Shown here piece by piece: positions 18,415-27,962 of a stretch of DNA of 64,000 nt. This DNA is from Algoriphagus lutimaris (GTDB lineage: Bacteria > Bacteroidota > Bacteroidia > Cytophagales > Cyclobacteriaceae): contig NZ_JAFIDJ010000004.1 of assembly GCF_017051705.1 (NCBI RefSeq), positions 1-64,000 of the forward strand, in the 5' to 3' direction. A model generated the notes under the pieces. The model was not told the DNA's origin. It made no database searches and saw only the letters and a program-made list of their open reading frames with translations. A program made the translations under genes and the position numbers. Every line of letters begins with the position of its first letter. Positions within the stretch are counted from its first letter, which is position 1.

Positions 18415-19785
18415 CTAATCTATTTTGGCTTTGACATAAGCACTTGATTTCTTTTCCAATTGTTTCCTCATTTTCTTCAGAGTTCGCTGATGAACAGGGT
18501 CGGCGGCGAGATTATTTATCTCCATCGGGTCCACCGAAAGATCATATAATTCTTCGTGCGCTGGATCATTGAGATATCGGAAATATTTCCAACGGTCGGT
18601 ACGGATCGCTTCACTCGGAGCGATGATGGCCACTTGCCATAGATGCTCAAAAAGGAAGTCTTTTCTTCCTTTCAATTGTGTAGATCTCAGGCTTACCCCT
18701 TGCCATAATTTAGGAGCTTTAATTCCGGCATAATCCAAAATTGTCGCGGGAACATCAATATTCAACGCATATTCAGATTTCCGAATACCCCCTTCTTCTC
18801 TTGGGTCAAATACAATCAATGGTACCCGAAGAGAATTATCATACATAAGCCATTTACCTGCAAGCTGCCTTTCTCCTAGAAAATAACCATTGTCTCCCAT
18901 CAGGATAATCACAGTATTTTCAGCCAATCCTTTTTCCTCCAGCGTTTTTCTGATTTTTCCGATTTCCGAATCGACCTGAGAGATCATACGAAAATACCCT
19001 TTGACCGAATGTTGGTATTTTTCCGGTGTATCATATCTCCAATACCAGCGAGTTCGGTTTTCGCCACTTCGAACATATTCTGGTTGCTCAAGAAAATACT
19101 TATCACCACCAAGTTCAGGATCTGGAATTGTGATGTTTTGGTACATGGTATCGAATTCTTCAGACCAGAAATATTGCAATGGAGCGGGATCATGAGCATG
19201 GGGAGCAGAGAAGCTCAAAGAAAGCATAAAGGGCTGATCAGCAGGAGCTTCCTGAATAAAATCAATGGCTTGCTGACTGGTGTATCGAGTCAAGTGAACC
19301 GTATCCTGTCCGATGGTTTTATAAAAATAGCCTCTTCGATCTTTGAAATTCCCATTTCGATCATAACTTTCTCCTTTGTCAAATAAGGTTGAAAAACCAG
19401 GGTAACTCACACCAAACTTTCCATAAAAACCAGTGTGATATCCAGCTTCTCTTAATTTGACAGGATAAGATTGGTCCATGTACGGCTGCTTGATATCTCC
19501 TTGCCCAAAGGTATACCCATGAGTTCTTTCATAAAGCCCTGTCAAGAGGCTTGCCCGACTTGCCGCACAAATCGGGGTAGTGACAAATGCATTTTCAAAA
19601 TATACTCCCTCCGCTGCCAGTCGATCCATTTCCGGAGTTTGGATAATTTCATTTCCGGCAAACCCCAAGGCATCCCATCGCTGATCATCCGTGAGAATGA
19701 AAATGATGTTAGGTTTGTCTTGTTGGGCAAAGAGTGGCAAAGCAAAAAGCAAAACAATAAAGAGAAGTGAAAAGTACTTTTTCAT
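18415..19785 (-). CDS. Secreted S1-family sulfatase (CAASR-type)
   Basis: The 456-residue enzyme has a signal peptide ending PLFAQQ. The formylglycine motif C73-A-A-S-R77 sits in [14 protein letters not shown], where alanine replaces the usual proline, an accepted variant (C-x-A/P-x-R). [15 protein letters not shown] and [15 protein letters not shown] supply the metal ligands. The sequence resembles iduronate/heparan-sulfatase-like Bacteroidota enzymes more than the neighbouring sulfatase, so the two probably act on different sulfated positions. It is transcribed towards its neighbour. Confidence 0.92.
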   Translation of the reverse strand: MKKYFSLLFIVLLFALPLFAQQDKPNIIFILTDDQRWDALGFAGNEIIQTPEMDRLAAEGVYFENAFVTTPICAASRASLLTGLYERTHGYTFGQGDIKQPYMDQSYPVKLREAGYHTGFYGKFGVSYPGFSTLFDKGESYDRNGNFKDRRGYFYKTIGQDTVHLTRYTSQQAIDFIQEAPADQPFMLSLSFSAPHAHDPAPLQYFWSEEFDTMYQNITIPDPELGGDKYFLEQPEYVRSGENRTRWYWRYDTPEKYQHSVKGYFRMISQVDSEIGKIRKTLEEKGLAENTVIILMGDNGYFLGERQLAGKWLMYDNSLRVPLIVFDPREEGGIRKSEYALNIDVPATILDYAGIKAPKLWQGVSLRSTQLKGRKDFLFEHLWQVAIIAPSEAIRTDRWKYFRYLNDPAHEELYDLSVDPMEINNLAADPVHQRTLKKMRKQLEKKSSAYVKAKID

Positions 19786-19946
19786 AGAAAGAATTTGATG
19801 GGTTTATCTGCAAGAAAAGGACATTTTATTTTTAACTATCCTGCTCGAACCTATTCCTGGAGACAAATAAATATCTCTCTTGTTCGCAATCATCCAATTG
19901 GCTAACTTAATTCAACACAAATTGACCTATAAAGTAAATCCAGCAA

Positions 19947-20870
19947 ATGAAGGACTTTTTTATTAGCTATACTCGAAAAGATGCCGATTGGGCCATTTGG
20001 ATCAGTAAAATCCTGGAGGAGGCAAACTATAGTACTGTTTTGCAAGCCAAAGACTTTCGTCCAGGATCTAACTTTGTGTTTGAAATGCTCAAAGCTGCTG
20101 AGGCCAATAAAACTATTGCTGTTTATTCTACTAACTATTTCGCTTCCATTTTTACAATACCTGAGTGGGCCGCAGCCTTCCAATCTGATCCAACTGGCGA
20201 AAAGCGCATTTTCATTCCTATCAAAGTAAAGCCATGTGAGCCCCCTAAATTAGTAAAGGCACTAGTTTTTGTGGATTTGGTAGGAAAGGATCGAGAAACC
20301 TGCAAACAATTGATTTTGGATGCAGTGGCAAAAGAAAACCCTTTTGATTTAAGCAAAGCTGCTTTTCCGGGAAGTTCCTCTTACCAAGAGGAATTACTTT
20401 CTCCCAGTCTTTCAAATAAAGATACTGCTGAAAGATTACTTGAAATCCTGGATACCGCTTGGACTACATTTCAAGCCCAGGCAAAAATTCGAAATAAGCT
20501 AGCCCAAAAAATCAAGGATAGGATTCCTAGCAGCAAGCGCCTTCAATACGAGGAATTTTTTCATGAATACTTTGATGAGATGACAAAAGATGAATTGATT
20601 CTTCATCAAACTATCCGTTCCTATACCAAAAATGTACTCAAAGAATACAACCAATCCGCCTTAGACCTGATCAAAAAGCATCGTGAACTCATTAAGGAAA
20701 TTCCGAGACTGAAAGAGCTAAAATCACATCTTGAATTATGGTTGGCAAAGTTTGACGGGATTTTTGAGCATACACCTTCCAGTTGCTTGATCTATGTGGG
20801 CGTAGAAGAGAAAAAGGGATTCCCTATCGGGATAGAGGATGAGTTAAGGGACTATTTGGGGGATAAATAA
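19947..20870 (+). CDS. TIR-domain protein with helical C-terminal region
   Basis: The 307-residue protein starts with a TIR domain (about 1-125): FFISYTRKDADWAIWISKIL, the loop LQAKDFRPGSNF and the segment FTIPEWAAAF, in which E73 is the candidate NADase glutamate. Residues 145-290 are predicted helical and charged and are not a family I recognise. Bacterial TIR proteins either cleave NAD+ or make signalling nucleotides in anti-phage defence. This one stands alone between a sulfatase and a repeat patch, with no partner gene such as ThsA, so its role is inferred only from the domain. Confidence 0.8.
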   Translation: MKDFFISYTRKDADWAIWISKILEEANYSTVLQAKDFRPGSNFVFEMLKAAEANKTIAVYSTNYFASIFTIPEWAAAFQSDPTGEKRIFIPIKVKPCEPPKLVKALVFVDLVGKDRETCKQLILDAVAKENPFDLSKAAFPGSSSYQEELLSPSLSNKDTAERLLEILDTAWTTFQAQAKIRNKLAQKIKDRIPSSKRLQYEEFFHEYFDEMTKDELILHQTIRSYTKNVLKEYNQSALDLIKKHRELIKEIPRLKELKSHLELWLAKFDGIFEHTPSSCLIYVGVEEKKGFPIGIEDELRDYLGDK

Positions 20871-20943
20871 GAAGTTTGAAATAAGAAGGACGATTGACGA
20901 AGTGCGAGAACCGACAACCACTACAACGTTTCTAACTTAATAA

Positions 20944-20986
20944 AACGAGATTGCCACTCCGCCTGTGTCGGATCGCAATGACGGAC
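20944..20986. repeat. Intergenic repeat of the GAGATTGCC...CGCAATGACG type
   Basis: CGAGATTGCC and TCGCAATGACGG flank a short variable centre. Related patches are frequent in intergenic regions of Cytophagales (recalled, not searched). The CGAGATTGCC end recurs inverted at about 12828-12838 in this window. Confidence 0.45.
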
Positions 20987-21061
20987 TATAGTTCAATTCA
21001 TAAAAAACCATTTCCTATAATCCCCAAATTCCAGTAGTTTAAGAGATAGATTATTCCAGTA

Positions 21062-24000
21062 ATGAATTCAAAGTTTCTTAATCTTTTATCTATTCTACTA
21101 ATTTTTTATTCCTGCACTCCTGATCTACCAGAGGAGGTGCAAACAGCTTATGAGGAATTGCCGGAAGCGTTAGATTTTAATATCCACGTAAAACCCATCT
21201 TATCTGATAAATGCTTTGCCTGTCATGGCCCGGATCTAGCCGCTCAAAAAGCTGGTTTAAGTCTTCATTCCCCAGAAATGGCTTTTGTAGACTTGCCCAA
21301 TTCTCCGGGGAAAAAGGCGATTACTCCCGGAAGTCTCCGAAAGAGCGAACTCTTTCACCGGATTATTTCTGAGGAAGATGACTTTAAAATGCCATCGCTG
21401 GAATCCAATCTAACTTTGTCTGCAAAGGAAAAAGCAATCCTGATCAAGTGGATCGAAGATGGCGCAGAATACAAGGAACATTGGGCATTTATCAAACCTG
21501 AAAAATACGCCCCTCCAACAGTCAAAAATGAATCCTGGGCCAAAAATCCCATTGACTTATTTGTGCTGAGCAAACTGGAAGAGGAAGTACTCACTCCTTC
21601 CCAGGAAGCCGACAAGGAAACTCTGCTTCGAAGACTAAGTCTGGACCTAATTGGATTGCCTCCAAGTAGCAAGGAAATAGCATCCTTCCTCGCTGACAAG
21701 TCTGAAAATGCCTACGAAAAGCAGGTGGATCGTCTGCTCAACTCCGATCATTACGGGGAGAAAATGGCCATGCATTGGATGGACATCGCCCGATTTGCAG
21801 ATACGCATGGCTACACGGTGGATCGCTATCGAGATGCTTCCCCTTACCGGGATTGGGTGATCAATGCTTTCAATTCCAACCTTCCCTACGATCAATTTAT
21901 CACCGATCAACTGGCGGGGGACCTGCTGCCCAATCCTACCAAGGACCAATTGATTGCTACGGCTTTCAACCGCATTCATCCCCAAAATATGGAGGGAGGA
22001 ATCGTCGAGGAGGAATTTCGGGTGGAATATGTAGTAGATCGAACCAGCACCATGGCAACCGCTTTTCTGGCTTTGACTGTGGGTTGCGCAAGATGTCATG
22101 ATCATAAATACGATCCCATCACTCAGAAAAACTTCTACGAACTCAGCAGCTTTTTCAACCGGGTTGAAGAAGCAGGTCAGATTTCCTGGGACAATGCCAT
22201 GCCTGTTCCCACCATGCTGCTGACGGATGACAAAAAAGATCAGATGCTGGATTACCTACTTTCCCTGCAAAACAAAGAAGAAGAATCGCTTGAGAAAGTA
22301 ATTGAAGCCGAGGAAAAAGCCTTCACAGATTGGTTGAATTCCAAAGCTTATCAGCGAGACGCAAATCTGGAATTTCCAGCCAGTCAAATCGCTTATTATA
22401 CCTTTGAATCATCGATTCAAAATAAGCTCAACCCTGCCCAGAAAGGCTCTATGGAGAGCAGTGAGGTAAAAAACCAACCTCCCAACTATGTGGATGGAGT
22501 TCGGGGAAAAGGAGTTAAACTGAATGGGGATATGTGGCTGGAACTCGGAGGTCCCGGCGCATTTTCGAAATCAGAACCTTATTCTGTCAGTATCTGGGTG
22601 AATATTCCCAAAACTCTGACCACAGGGGCGATTTTTCATAGCGGTTCGGGAGCGGTGCTTTACAACTGGCGGGGATATCATCTCAGCCTAAAAGACAACA
22701 AACTGGAAGTCTTGATGGCGCACTCTGCTCCTTACAATGCCATCACTAAGCTCAGCGAAAGCGATATTCCCAGAGATCAATGGATCAATCTGACCCTCAC
22801 ATACGATGGTTCGGCCAAGGCAAAAGGCCTGAATGTTTTCCTGAATGGAAAACCTTTCTCTACCATCACTACACACGACAATCTCTACAAGGATATTCTT
22901 CTTGCAGGAAACCAGCCGGGTTTGCAAGTAGGAGCCGTATGGAGAGGGAAAGGCATTAAAGGGGCGATTGCAGATGAAGTCAGTATTTATGATCAGGAAC
23001 TTTCCCAACCTGAAATTCTTCAGATCTACAATCAAGATCAATACAAAGCTTTGCTTAGTAAGGCTCCGGAAAATTTGAGTTCCGATGAAAAGGTTCAACT
23101 CAAATCCTTTTATCTCAACAACCATTCTATTCCCTATCAGAAAAAGCTGAAATCCTTGATTGCTTCCAGAAAAGCCTATGCAGATTCGGTAGAAAACATT
23201 CCTGAAATGATGATCATGCAGGATATGGAAGAGCCAAGACCTACCTACATTTTGACTCGAGGAGAATACAATAATCATGGGGAGGAGGTTTTTCCAAATA
23301 CCCCGGAAAGCGTTCTTCCTATGCCGGAGAACTTGCCCAAAAACAGATTGGGTTTGGCGCAATGGACCACTTCGCCAGAGAATCCGCTTACGGCTCGGGT
23401 GGCAGTGAATCGCTTTTGGCAGAATTACTTCGGAAGGGGGCTAGTTGCCACCTCAGCGGATTTTGGGAATCAGGGACAATTGCCCTCGCATCCGGAATTG
23501 TTGGATTGGCTGGCAAATAAGTTTCTGGAATCGGGATGGGATGTGAAAGCCATGCAACGCCTGATCGTCACTTCTGCTACCTACCGTCAAGCCTCCCTAA
23601 TGAGCAAGGAATTGGAGGAGAAAGATCCAGACAATGTCTTATTGGCGAGAGGTCCTGCAGTTCGACTGCCCGGCGAATTGATCCGTGACAATGCACTTTT
23701 TGCCTCGGGTTTATTAAATCCAAAAATCGGAGGAAAAAGCGTCTTTCCATATCAGCCAGAGGGATTGTGGCGAGTAAATTCTGCCACTTACGTGCAGGAC
23801 AAAGGAGAAAACCTCTACCGCAGAAGTTTGTATACCATCTGGAAGCGATCGGTGCACAACCCTACCCTATCCATGTTTGATGCACCGGATCATAGCGAGT
23901 CCATCAGCAAACGACAGGAAACCAATACGCCCCTGCAAGCACTGGCTTTGCTCAATGACCCAACATTTCTGGAGGCCTCAAAAGTCTTAGGAGAACAGAT

Positions 24001-24268
24001 GGCCGAGTATTCAGGGATTTCAGAAGCCATTCAGGAAACTTTTCAAAAGCTCACCGGAAGAAAACCCCTGCCTGCTGAACTGGAAATCCTGCTGGAATTA
24101 CGGGAAAGCGAGTTTCAAAAATTCACCGAAGACAACCAAAAACTAAAAGGCTGGCTGAGTGCCGGAGAATATGAAATCAACCCCAAACTGGATCCAACAC
24201 AGGTCGCTGCCAACGCAGTGGTCGCCTCGGTAATTATCAATTCAGATGCTGCTATAACCAAACGATAA
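21062..24268 (+). CDS. Planctomycete-type cytochrome / DUF1549 / LamG / DUF1553 lipoprotein
   Basis: The 1068-residue protein has a lipoprotein signal (IFYSC). A PSCyt1 heme domain follows (C51-x-x-C54-H55 in CFACHGPD), then DUF1549/PSCyt2 (about 165-370, with MHWMDIARFADTHGYTVDRY), a LamG/concanavalin-like domain (about 465-640) and DUF1553 (about 760-1025, with RVAVNRFWQNYFGRGLV). This is the standard order for the family. The function is unknown, but it always pairs with DUF1501 proteins and sulfatases. The next gene begins two bases after its stop. GC is visibly higher than in neighbouring genes. Confidence 0.93.
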   Translation: MNSKFLNLLSILLIFYSCTPDLPEEVQTAYEELPEALDFNIHVKPILSDKCFACHGPDLAAQKAGLSLHSPEMAFVDLPNSPGKKAITPGSLRKSELFHRIISEEDDFKMPSLESNLTLSAKEKAILIKWIEDGAEYKEHWAFIKPEKYAPPTVKNESWAKNPIDLFVLSKLEEEVLTPSQEADKETLLRRLSLDLIGLPPSSKEIASFLADKSENAYEKQVDRLLNSDHYGEKMAMHWMDIARFADTHGYTVDRYRDASPYRDWVINAFNSNLPYDQFITDQLAGDLLPNPTKDQLIATAFNRIHPQNMEGGIVEEEFRVEYVVDRTSTMATAFLALTVGCARCHDHKYDPITQKNFYELSSFFNRVEEAGQISWDNAMPVPTMLLTDDKKDQMLDYLLSLQNKEEESLEKVIEAEEKAFTDWLNSKAYQRDANLEFPASQIAYYTFESSIQNKLNPAQKGSMESSEVKNQPPNYVDGVRGKGVKLNGDMWLELGGPGAFSKSEPYSVSIWVNIPKTLTTGAIFHSGSGAVLYNWRGYHLSLKDNKLEVLMAHSAPYNAITKLSESDIPRDQWINLTLTYDGSAKAKGLNVFLNGKPFSTITTHDNLYKDILLAGNQPGLQVGAVWRGKGIKGAIADEVSIYDQELSQPEILQIYNQDQYKALLSKAPENLSSDEKVQLKSFYLNNHSIPYQKKLKSLIASRKAYADSVENIPEMMIMQDMEEPRPTYILTRGEYNNHGEEVFPNTPESVLPMPENLPKNRLGLAQWTTSPENPLTARVAVNRFWQNYFGRGLVATSADFGNQGQLPSHPELLDWLANKFLESGWDVKAMQRLIVTSATYRQASLMSKELEEKDPDNVLLARGPAVRLPGELIRDNALFASGLLNPKIGGKSVFPYQPEGLWRVNSATYVQDKGENLYRRSLYTIWKRSVHNPTLSMFDAPDHSESISKRQETNTPLQALALLNDPTFLEASKVLGEQMAEYSGISEAIQETFQKLTGRKPLPAELEILLELRESEFQKFTEDNQKLKGWLSAGEYEINPKLDPTQVAANAVVASVIINSDAAITKR

Positions 24269-24270
24269 CC

Positions 24271-25782
24271 ATGAGTCTACACCACCACGACGCGCCTTTA
24301 CGATCGACCAATGCAGATCTTCAGGAAATAGAAAAGAAGATGGACAGAAGGAGATTTCTGACGAAGACTTCTTTGGGAATAGGCTCCATGGCTTTGGGTT
24401 CCCTGATGGGAATGGAGAAAATCTTCGGGCAAAACACCCCTCCTATTCCGCTAGCAACCAATCCTTCCATGGGACTGGGACATTTACCGCATTTTGTACC
24501 CAAAGCCAAGCGGGTGATTTATCTCTTTCAAGCCGGCGGCCCCTCGCAACTGGATTTATACGATTACAAACCAAAACTTCGGGACCTGCATGGTCAGGAA
24601 CTTCCCGATTCGGTGCGTGATGGTCAGCGCCTCACAGGCATGAGTGCCGATCAAAGTTCCTTTCCCATGACTTCCTCCGCATTTAATTTTAAGCAATACG
24701 GAGAAAGCCGGGCTTGGGTGAGTGAGCTGATGCCACACACGGCCGAGGTGGTGGATGAGCTTTGCTTTATCAAAAGCATGCAAACCAGCCAGATCAATCA
24801 CGATCCTGCCATTACTTTTTTCCAGACGGGGCACCAACTTCCCGGCAGGCCTTCCATGGGTTCCTGGCTGAGCTATGGCTTGGGTTCGGATAATCAAAAC
24901 CTCCCCGCATTTATCGTGATGATTTCCAAAGATGCCGTGCGGGATCAACCCCTGTATGCCAAGCTTTGGGGCAATGGTTTTCTTCCTTCCCAGCACCAGG
25001 GAATTCAGTTCCGCTCCGGGAAAGACCCCGTGCTCTATCTGGGAAATCCTGAAAACTACGATGGAAACGACCGCAGGGAAATGCTCGATTACCTCAAATC
25101 CCTCAATGAAGTACAGCTTGACACCTATGGAGATCCGGAAATCAATGCCCGCATCGCACAGTATGAGATGGCTTTCCGCATGCAAACTTCCGTGCCCGAG
25201 GTGACCGATCTATCCAAGGAACCGGACTGGGTGTATGAGCTATACGGAGAAGAAAGCCGAGATCCGGGCACTTATGCGGCCAACTGTCTGATGGCTAGAA
25301 AACTGATCGAGAACGATGTGAAATTCGTGCAACTCTATCATCAGGGATGGGATCATCATGGCAGCCTGCCGAATGGAATCAGAAACCAATGCCAAAAAAC
25401 AGATCAGGCCACCGCTGCTTTGATCAAAGACCTCAAACAACGAGGCTTGCTCGAAGATACCTTGGTGATATGGGGCGGAGAATTCGGCAGAACCGTGTAC
25501 TCTCAGGGCACCCTCTCACCGGATAATTATGGTCGGGACCATCATCCGAGATGCTTTACCAAATGGATGGCAGGAGCTGGAGTCAAACCTGGTTTTAGTT
25601 ATGGGGAAACCGATGATTTCGGCTATAATGTGGTCAAAGACCCGGTAAGCGTGCACGATTTACAAGCCACTATGCTACACCTTTTCGGGATCGACCACGA
25701 GCGACTCACCTTCAAGCACCTGGGTAGAAGATACCGACTGACGGATGTGGAAGGGGAAGTGGTAAAAGGGATTTTGAGTTGA
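24271..25782 (+). CDS. DUF1501 (sulfatase-fold) protein, exported
   Basis: The 503-residue protein has a twin-arginine-type sequence (MDRRRFLTKTSLGIGSMALG) at about residue 24. It belongs to DUF1501, an alkaline-phosphatase-superfamily fold, with segments VIYLFQAGGPSQLDLYDYKP, FVQLYHQGWDHHG, LVIWGGEFGRT and YGRDHHPRCFTKWMAGAG. The starting Met at 24271 leaves a 23-residue extension, and an internal Met (24340) just before DRRRFL could be the true start. It is coupled to the DUF1553 gene, and the pair is conserved in Planctomycetes and Bacteroidota. Both are presumably periplasmic partners in polysaccharide use. Confidence 0.92.
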   Translation: MSLHHHDAPLRSTNADLQEIEKKMDRRRFLTKTSLGIGSMALGSLMGMEKIFGQNTPPIPLATNPSMGLGHLPHFVPKAKRVIYLFQAGGPSQLDLYDYKPKLRDLHGQELPDSVRDGQRLTGMSADQSSFPMTSSAFNFKQYGESRAWVSELMPHTAEVVDELCFIKSMQTSQINHDPAITFFQTGHQLPGRPSMGSWLSYGLGSDNQNLPAFIVMISKDAVRDQPLYAKLWGNGFLPSQHQGIQFRSGKDPVLYLGNPENYDGNDRREMLDYLKSLNEVQLDTYGDPEINARIAQYEMAFRMQTSVPEVTDLSKEPDWVYELYGEESRDPGTYAANCLMARKLIENDVKFVQLYHQGWDHHGSLPNGIRNQCQKTDQATAALIKDLKQRGLLEDTLVIWGGEFGRTVYSQGTLSPDNYGRDHHPRCFTKWMAGAGVKPGFSYGETDDFGYNVVKDPVSVHDLQATMLHLFGIDHERLTFKHLGRRYRLTDVEGEVVKGILS

Positions 25783-25804
25783 TTAGATAGATTTTTCAGA
25801 AAAT

Positions 25805-25822
25805 ATACCCAGTAGTGGGTAT
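25805..25822. promoter_or_regulatory. Perfect inverted repeat ahead of the TIR-DUF1566 gene
   Basis: ATACCCA-GTAG-TGGGTAT, a perfect 7-bp inverted repeat, lies 24 bases after the DUF1501 stop and about 100 bases before the TIR start. It may be an operator or a weak hairpin. No T run follows. Confidence 0.3.
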
Positions 25823-25924
25823 TGTTGACTGATGATTTTTACTGAAATTGAGTATATTAAATATATGATCAGTTAATTTTTAGTTTCTGTTTTTTTAAGG
25901 AAGTCTATTCAGAAGGAGGCTTAC

Positions 25925-27088
25925 ATGTTTAATGCATTTATTTCTTACTCCCATTCCTCAGACGACAAGTTTGCACCAGCACTTCAAGATGCATTGCATA
26001 AATTTGCAAAGCCTTGGTACAAAAAGCGTAACCTTGAAATTTTTAGAGATGAATCCAGTCTTTCTGCCTCCCCACATCTTTGGGAAAATATCAAAAAAGC
26101 CTTAGACCAATCTGAATACTTTATTCTCTTAGCATCCCCACTATCTGAAAACTCAAAGTGGGTGAATAAAGAGGTCAGTTATTGGATAGAGCATAAAAGT
26201 ATTGACACTATTTTAATTGCACTTACTGGTGGAGAAATGTTGTGGGACAACCATAAAAATAGTTTTTCAGATCCTGATAATAATTCCCTTCCACCTGTCC
26301 TAGATGATAAATTTGAAAATGAGCCCTTTTATATAGATCTACGGCAGTCAAAAACTGAAAAAGACCTTTCTCTGGATAACCCTATTTTTCAAAAAGAAAT
26401 TTTAAAACTTGCTGCAAAACTTCATGGGAAAGCTCCTAATGACCTTGCAAGTGAAGAGGTAAGTTTGCATAGAAAATGGATTTTGGTTAGAAACAGTTTC
26501 TTGAGCTTTCTTGGAATAATACTTATTACAGCAGTCGGACTTGCAATATTTGCAAATGAAAAACGGAAAGAAGCAGAAAAACAAACCGAAATAGCGAAAC
26601 TAAAAACTCTAGAAGCAGAAAAAGAAAAGAACGAAAAAGAAAAATCGCTCGAAGAACTTAAAGAATTTGTAAGTAAAGGTATCGGAAAGGAATTTGAAGG
26701 AGGAATAATATTCAGCGTAGATGCAGAAAGAAAGAATGGATATATCGCAGCAAAGGAAGATTTGGAGGGTGAATTTGATTGGAAAAGTGCAGTTGAAGCA
26801 TGTGAAAAATATTCTATTACAATTGATGGCAAGACGTATGATGACTGGTTTCTCCCTTCAAAAGAAATTTTAGAAGAGCTCTACACAAAAAAAGAAGAGG
26901 TCGGTAACTTTCATGAATCTTCAGACTGGTCAGATGAGTTTTATTGGAGCTCTACGCTGGAAAAAGGATATGAGGGGAATGCATGGGTTACTTATTTAGC
27001 AATGACTAAAATAAGAACAAGTACATATGGAATCAATTATCGTAGAGGCTTTGTTCGCCCCGTTCGGAAATTCTCCTCAACTAATTAA
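25925..27088 (+). CDS. TIR - transmembrane - coiled coil - DUF1566 protein
   Basis: The 387-residue protein has an N-terminal TIR domain (about 1-100; FNAFISYSHSSDDKF, EIFRDESSLSASPHLW, candidate catalytic E83 in WVNKEVSYW). One membrane helix follows (191-210), then a charged coiled coil (211-245). The C-terminal DUF1566/Lcl-type domain (about 255-383) has WFLPSKEILEELY, FYWSST and GFVRPVRKF. DUF1566 has a C-type-lectin-like fold, so it may sense a ligand on one side of the membrane and signal through TIR. A strong Shine-Dalgarno (AAGGAGG at 25913-25919) is present, which is unusual in Bacteroidota. The sensor role is inferred. Confidence 0.8.
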   Translation: MFNAFISYSHSSDDKFAPALQDALHKFAKPWYKKRNLEIFRDESSLSASPHLWENIKKALDQSEYFILLASPLSENSKWVNKEVSYWIEHKSIDTILIALTGGEMLWDNHKNSFSDPDNNSLPPVLDDKFENEPFYIDLRQSKTEKDLSLDNPIFQKEILKLAAKLHGKAPNDLASEEVSLHRKWILVRNSFLSFLGIILITAVGLAIFANEKRKEAEKQTEIAKLKTLEAEKEKNEKEKSLEELKEFVSKGIGKEFEGGIIFSVDAERKNGYIAAKEDLEGEFDWKSAVEACEKYSITIDGKTYDDWFLPSKEILEELYTKKEEVGNFHESSDWSDEFYWSSTLEKGYEGNAWVTYLAMTKIRTSTYGINYRRGFVRPVRKFSSTN

Positions 27089-27260
27089 AATATGGTTCTG
27101 ATAATATGTTTTAGAATTTAGAAATTGAGACTTTAATACAGAGGACTCCTACTTCTAAAATCCAGTCGTATTCTCTATTTTATCCAAAATTTCAACTCCT
27201 TCACTAGTTTATTTGGATAGATTTTTTTTTGGAATAGTCTTCGTTTTAGTATAATCATAA

Positions 27261-27536
27261 AGTTCATGCAACCCAGCTACTTATGCAGCTAGAGAATCAA
27301 GCAAACACAGAAAACTTGAAACAATAAATAGAACAGCGGAATTAGAACTTGCTTCTATTAATCCATTTATTGAAATTTTAGCTGAGGATAAAAAGCAGAT
27401 TATTAAAGAAAAACTTGTCGATAAATATTTTGGAAACAACCATATAAACAACGGTACTGATTGTAAGGAAGAAGAAGTTTCTATTGTTGGATTTGAAAAA
27501 ATTCTTAGGGCTATTTTGCCGCTATTAAAAAAGTAA
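27261..27536 (+). pseudogene. C-terminal remnant of a small conserved gene, start lost
   Basis: An open frame of 91 codons without a start codon begins after a TAA and ends at TAA 27534. It reads NPATYAARESSKHRKLETIN, then ELELASINPFIEIL, DKKQIIKEKLVDKYFG and a hydrophobic-charged tail. The amphipathic, protein-like composition suggests the C-terminal piece of a real protein whose 5' part has been lost. I do not know its family name. The dispersed repeat starts one base after its stop. Confidence 0.5.
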
Positions 27537-27537
27537 T

Positions 27538-27830
27538 GCCCCCTCTGGGTGTAGTCAGATCGTTTTCTAAGCGTAGTTTGCCTGCCCTACTCCCGACAAT
27601 TGTCGTGGACTGGCCCAATGCTAAAACAATTCACTGAATTGTTTTTTAACGCCTTGTCCTGCTTTAATATCCTTACCATCCCGTACAGCTGTCGGGATGC
27701 AATTGGTTTATCAGAGCTAACTACCAATAGTCTACATCAATCAAACCTTTCATTCCTGAGTACCTGCCCGCCGTGGCGGGATTCCTAGCATTGGAATATA
27801 GAAAGTCTTCCGGCTTTTCTATAATTCCAG
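27538..27830. repeat. Mosaic intergenic repeat, copy 1 (most complete)
   Basis: The modules in order are A, CTGGGTGTAGTCAGATCG (27545); B, TCTAAGCGTAGTTTGCCTGC (27566) with the palindrome CGACAATTGTCG (27594-27605); C, a 23-bp near-palindrome CATCCCG-TACAGCTGT-CGGGATG (27678-27700); and D, CCCGCCGTGGCGGG (27767-27780). The modules recur separately up to 37.4 kb. The patch is non-coding with several hairpins. Confidence 0.75.
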
Positions 27831-27962
27831 ACCTAACAGGAGCTCATCTACAAAGGCCTTCAGGATACTTTCTTTAACATTTAAGGCGCATCAGGTGTTT
27901 GGTCTGTGGTTTAGTTCTTCAGCCAACACATAAACCGTTTTACTCAAGCAAAAAAGCAACCC

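Noticed and set aside
25925-27536. Diversity-generating retroelement acting on the DUF1566 domain
   Set aside because: No reverse transcriptase and no template-like repeat of the DUF1566 3' end are present in the window.
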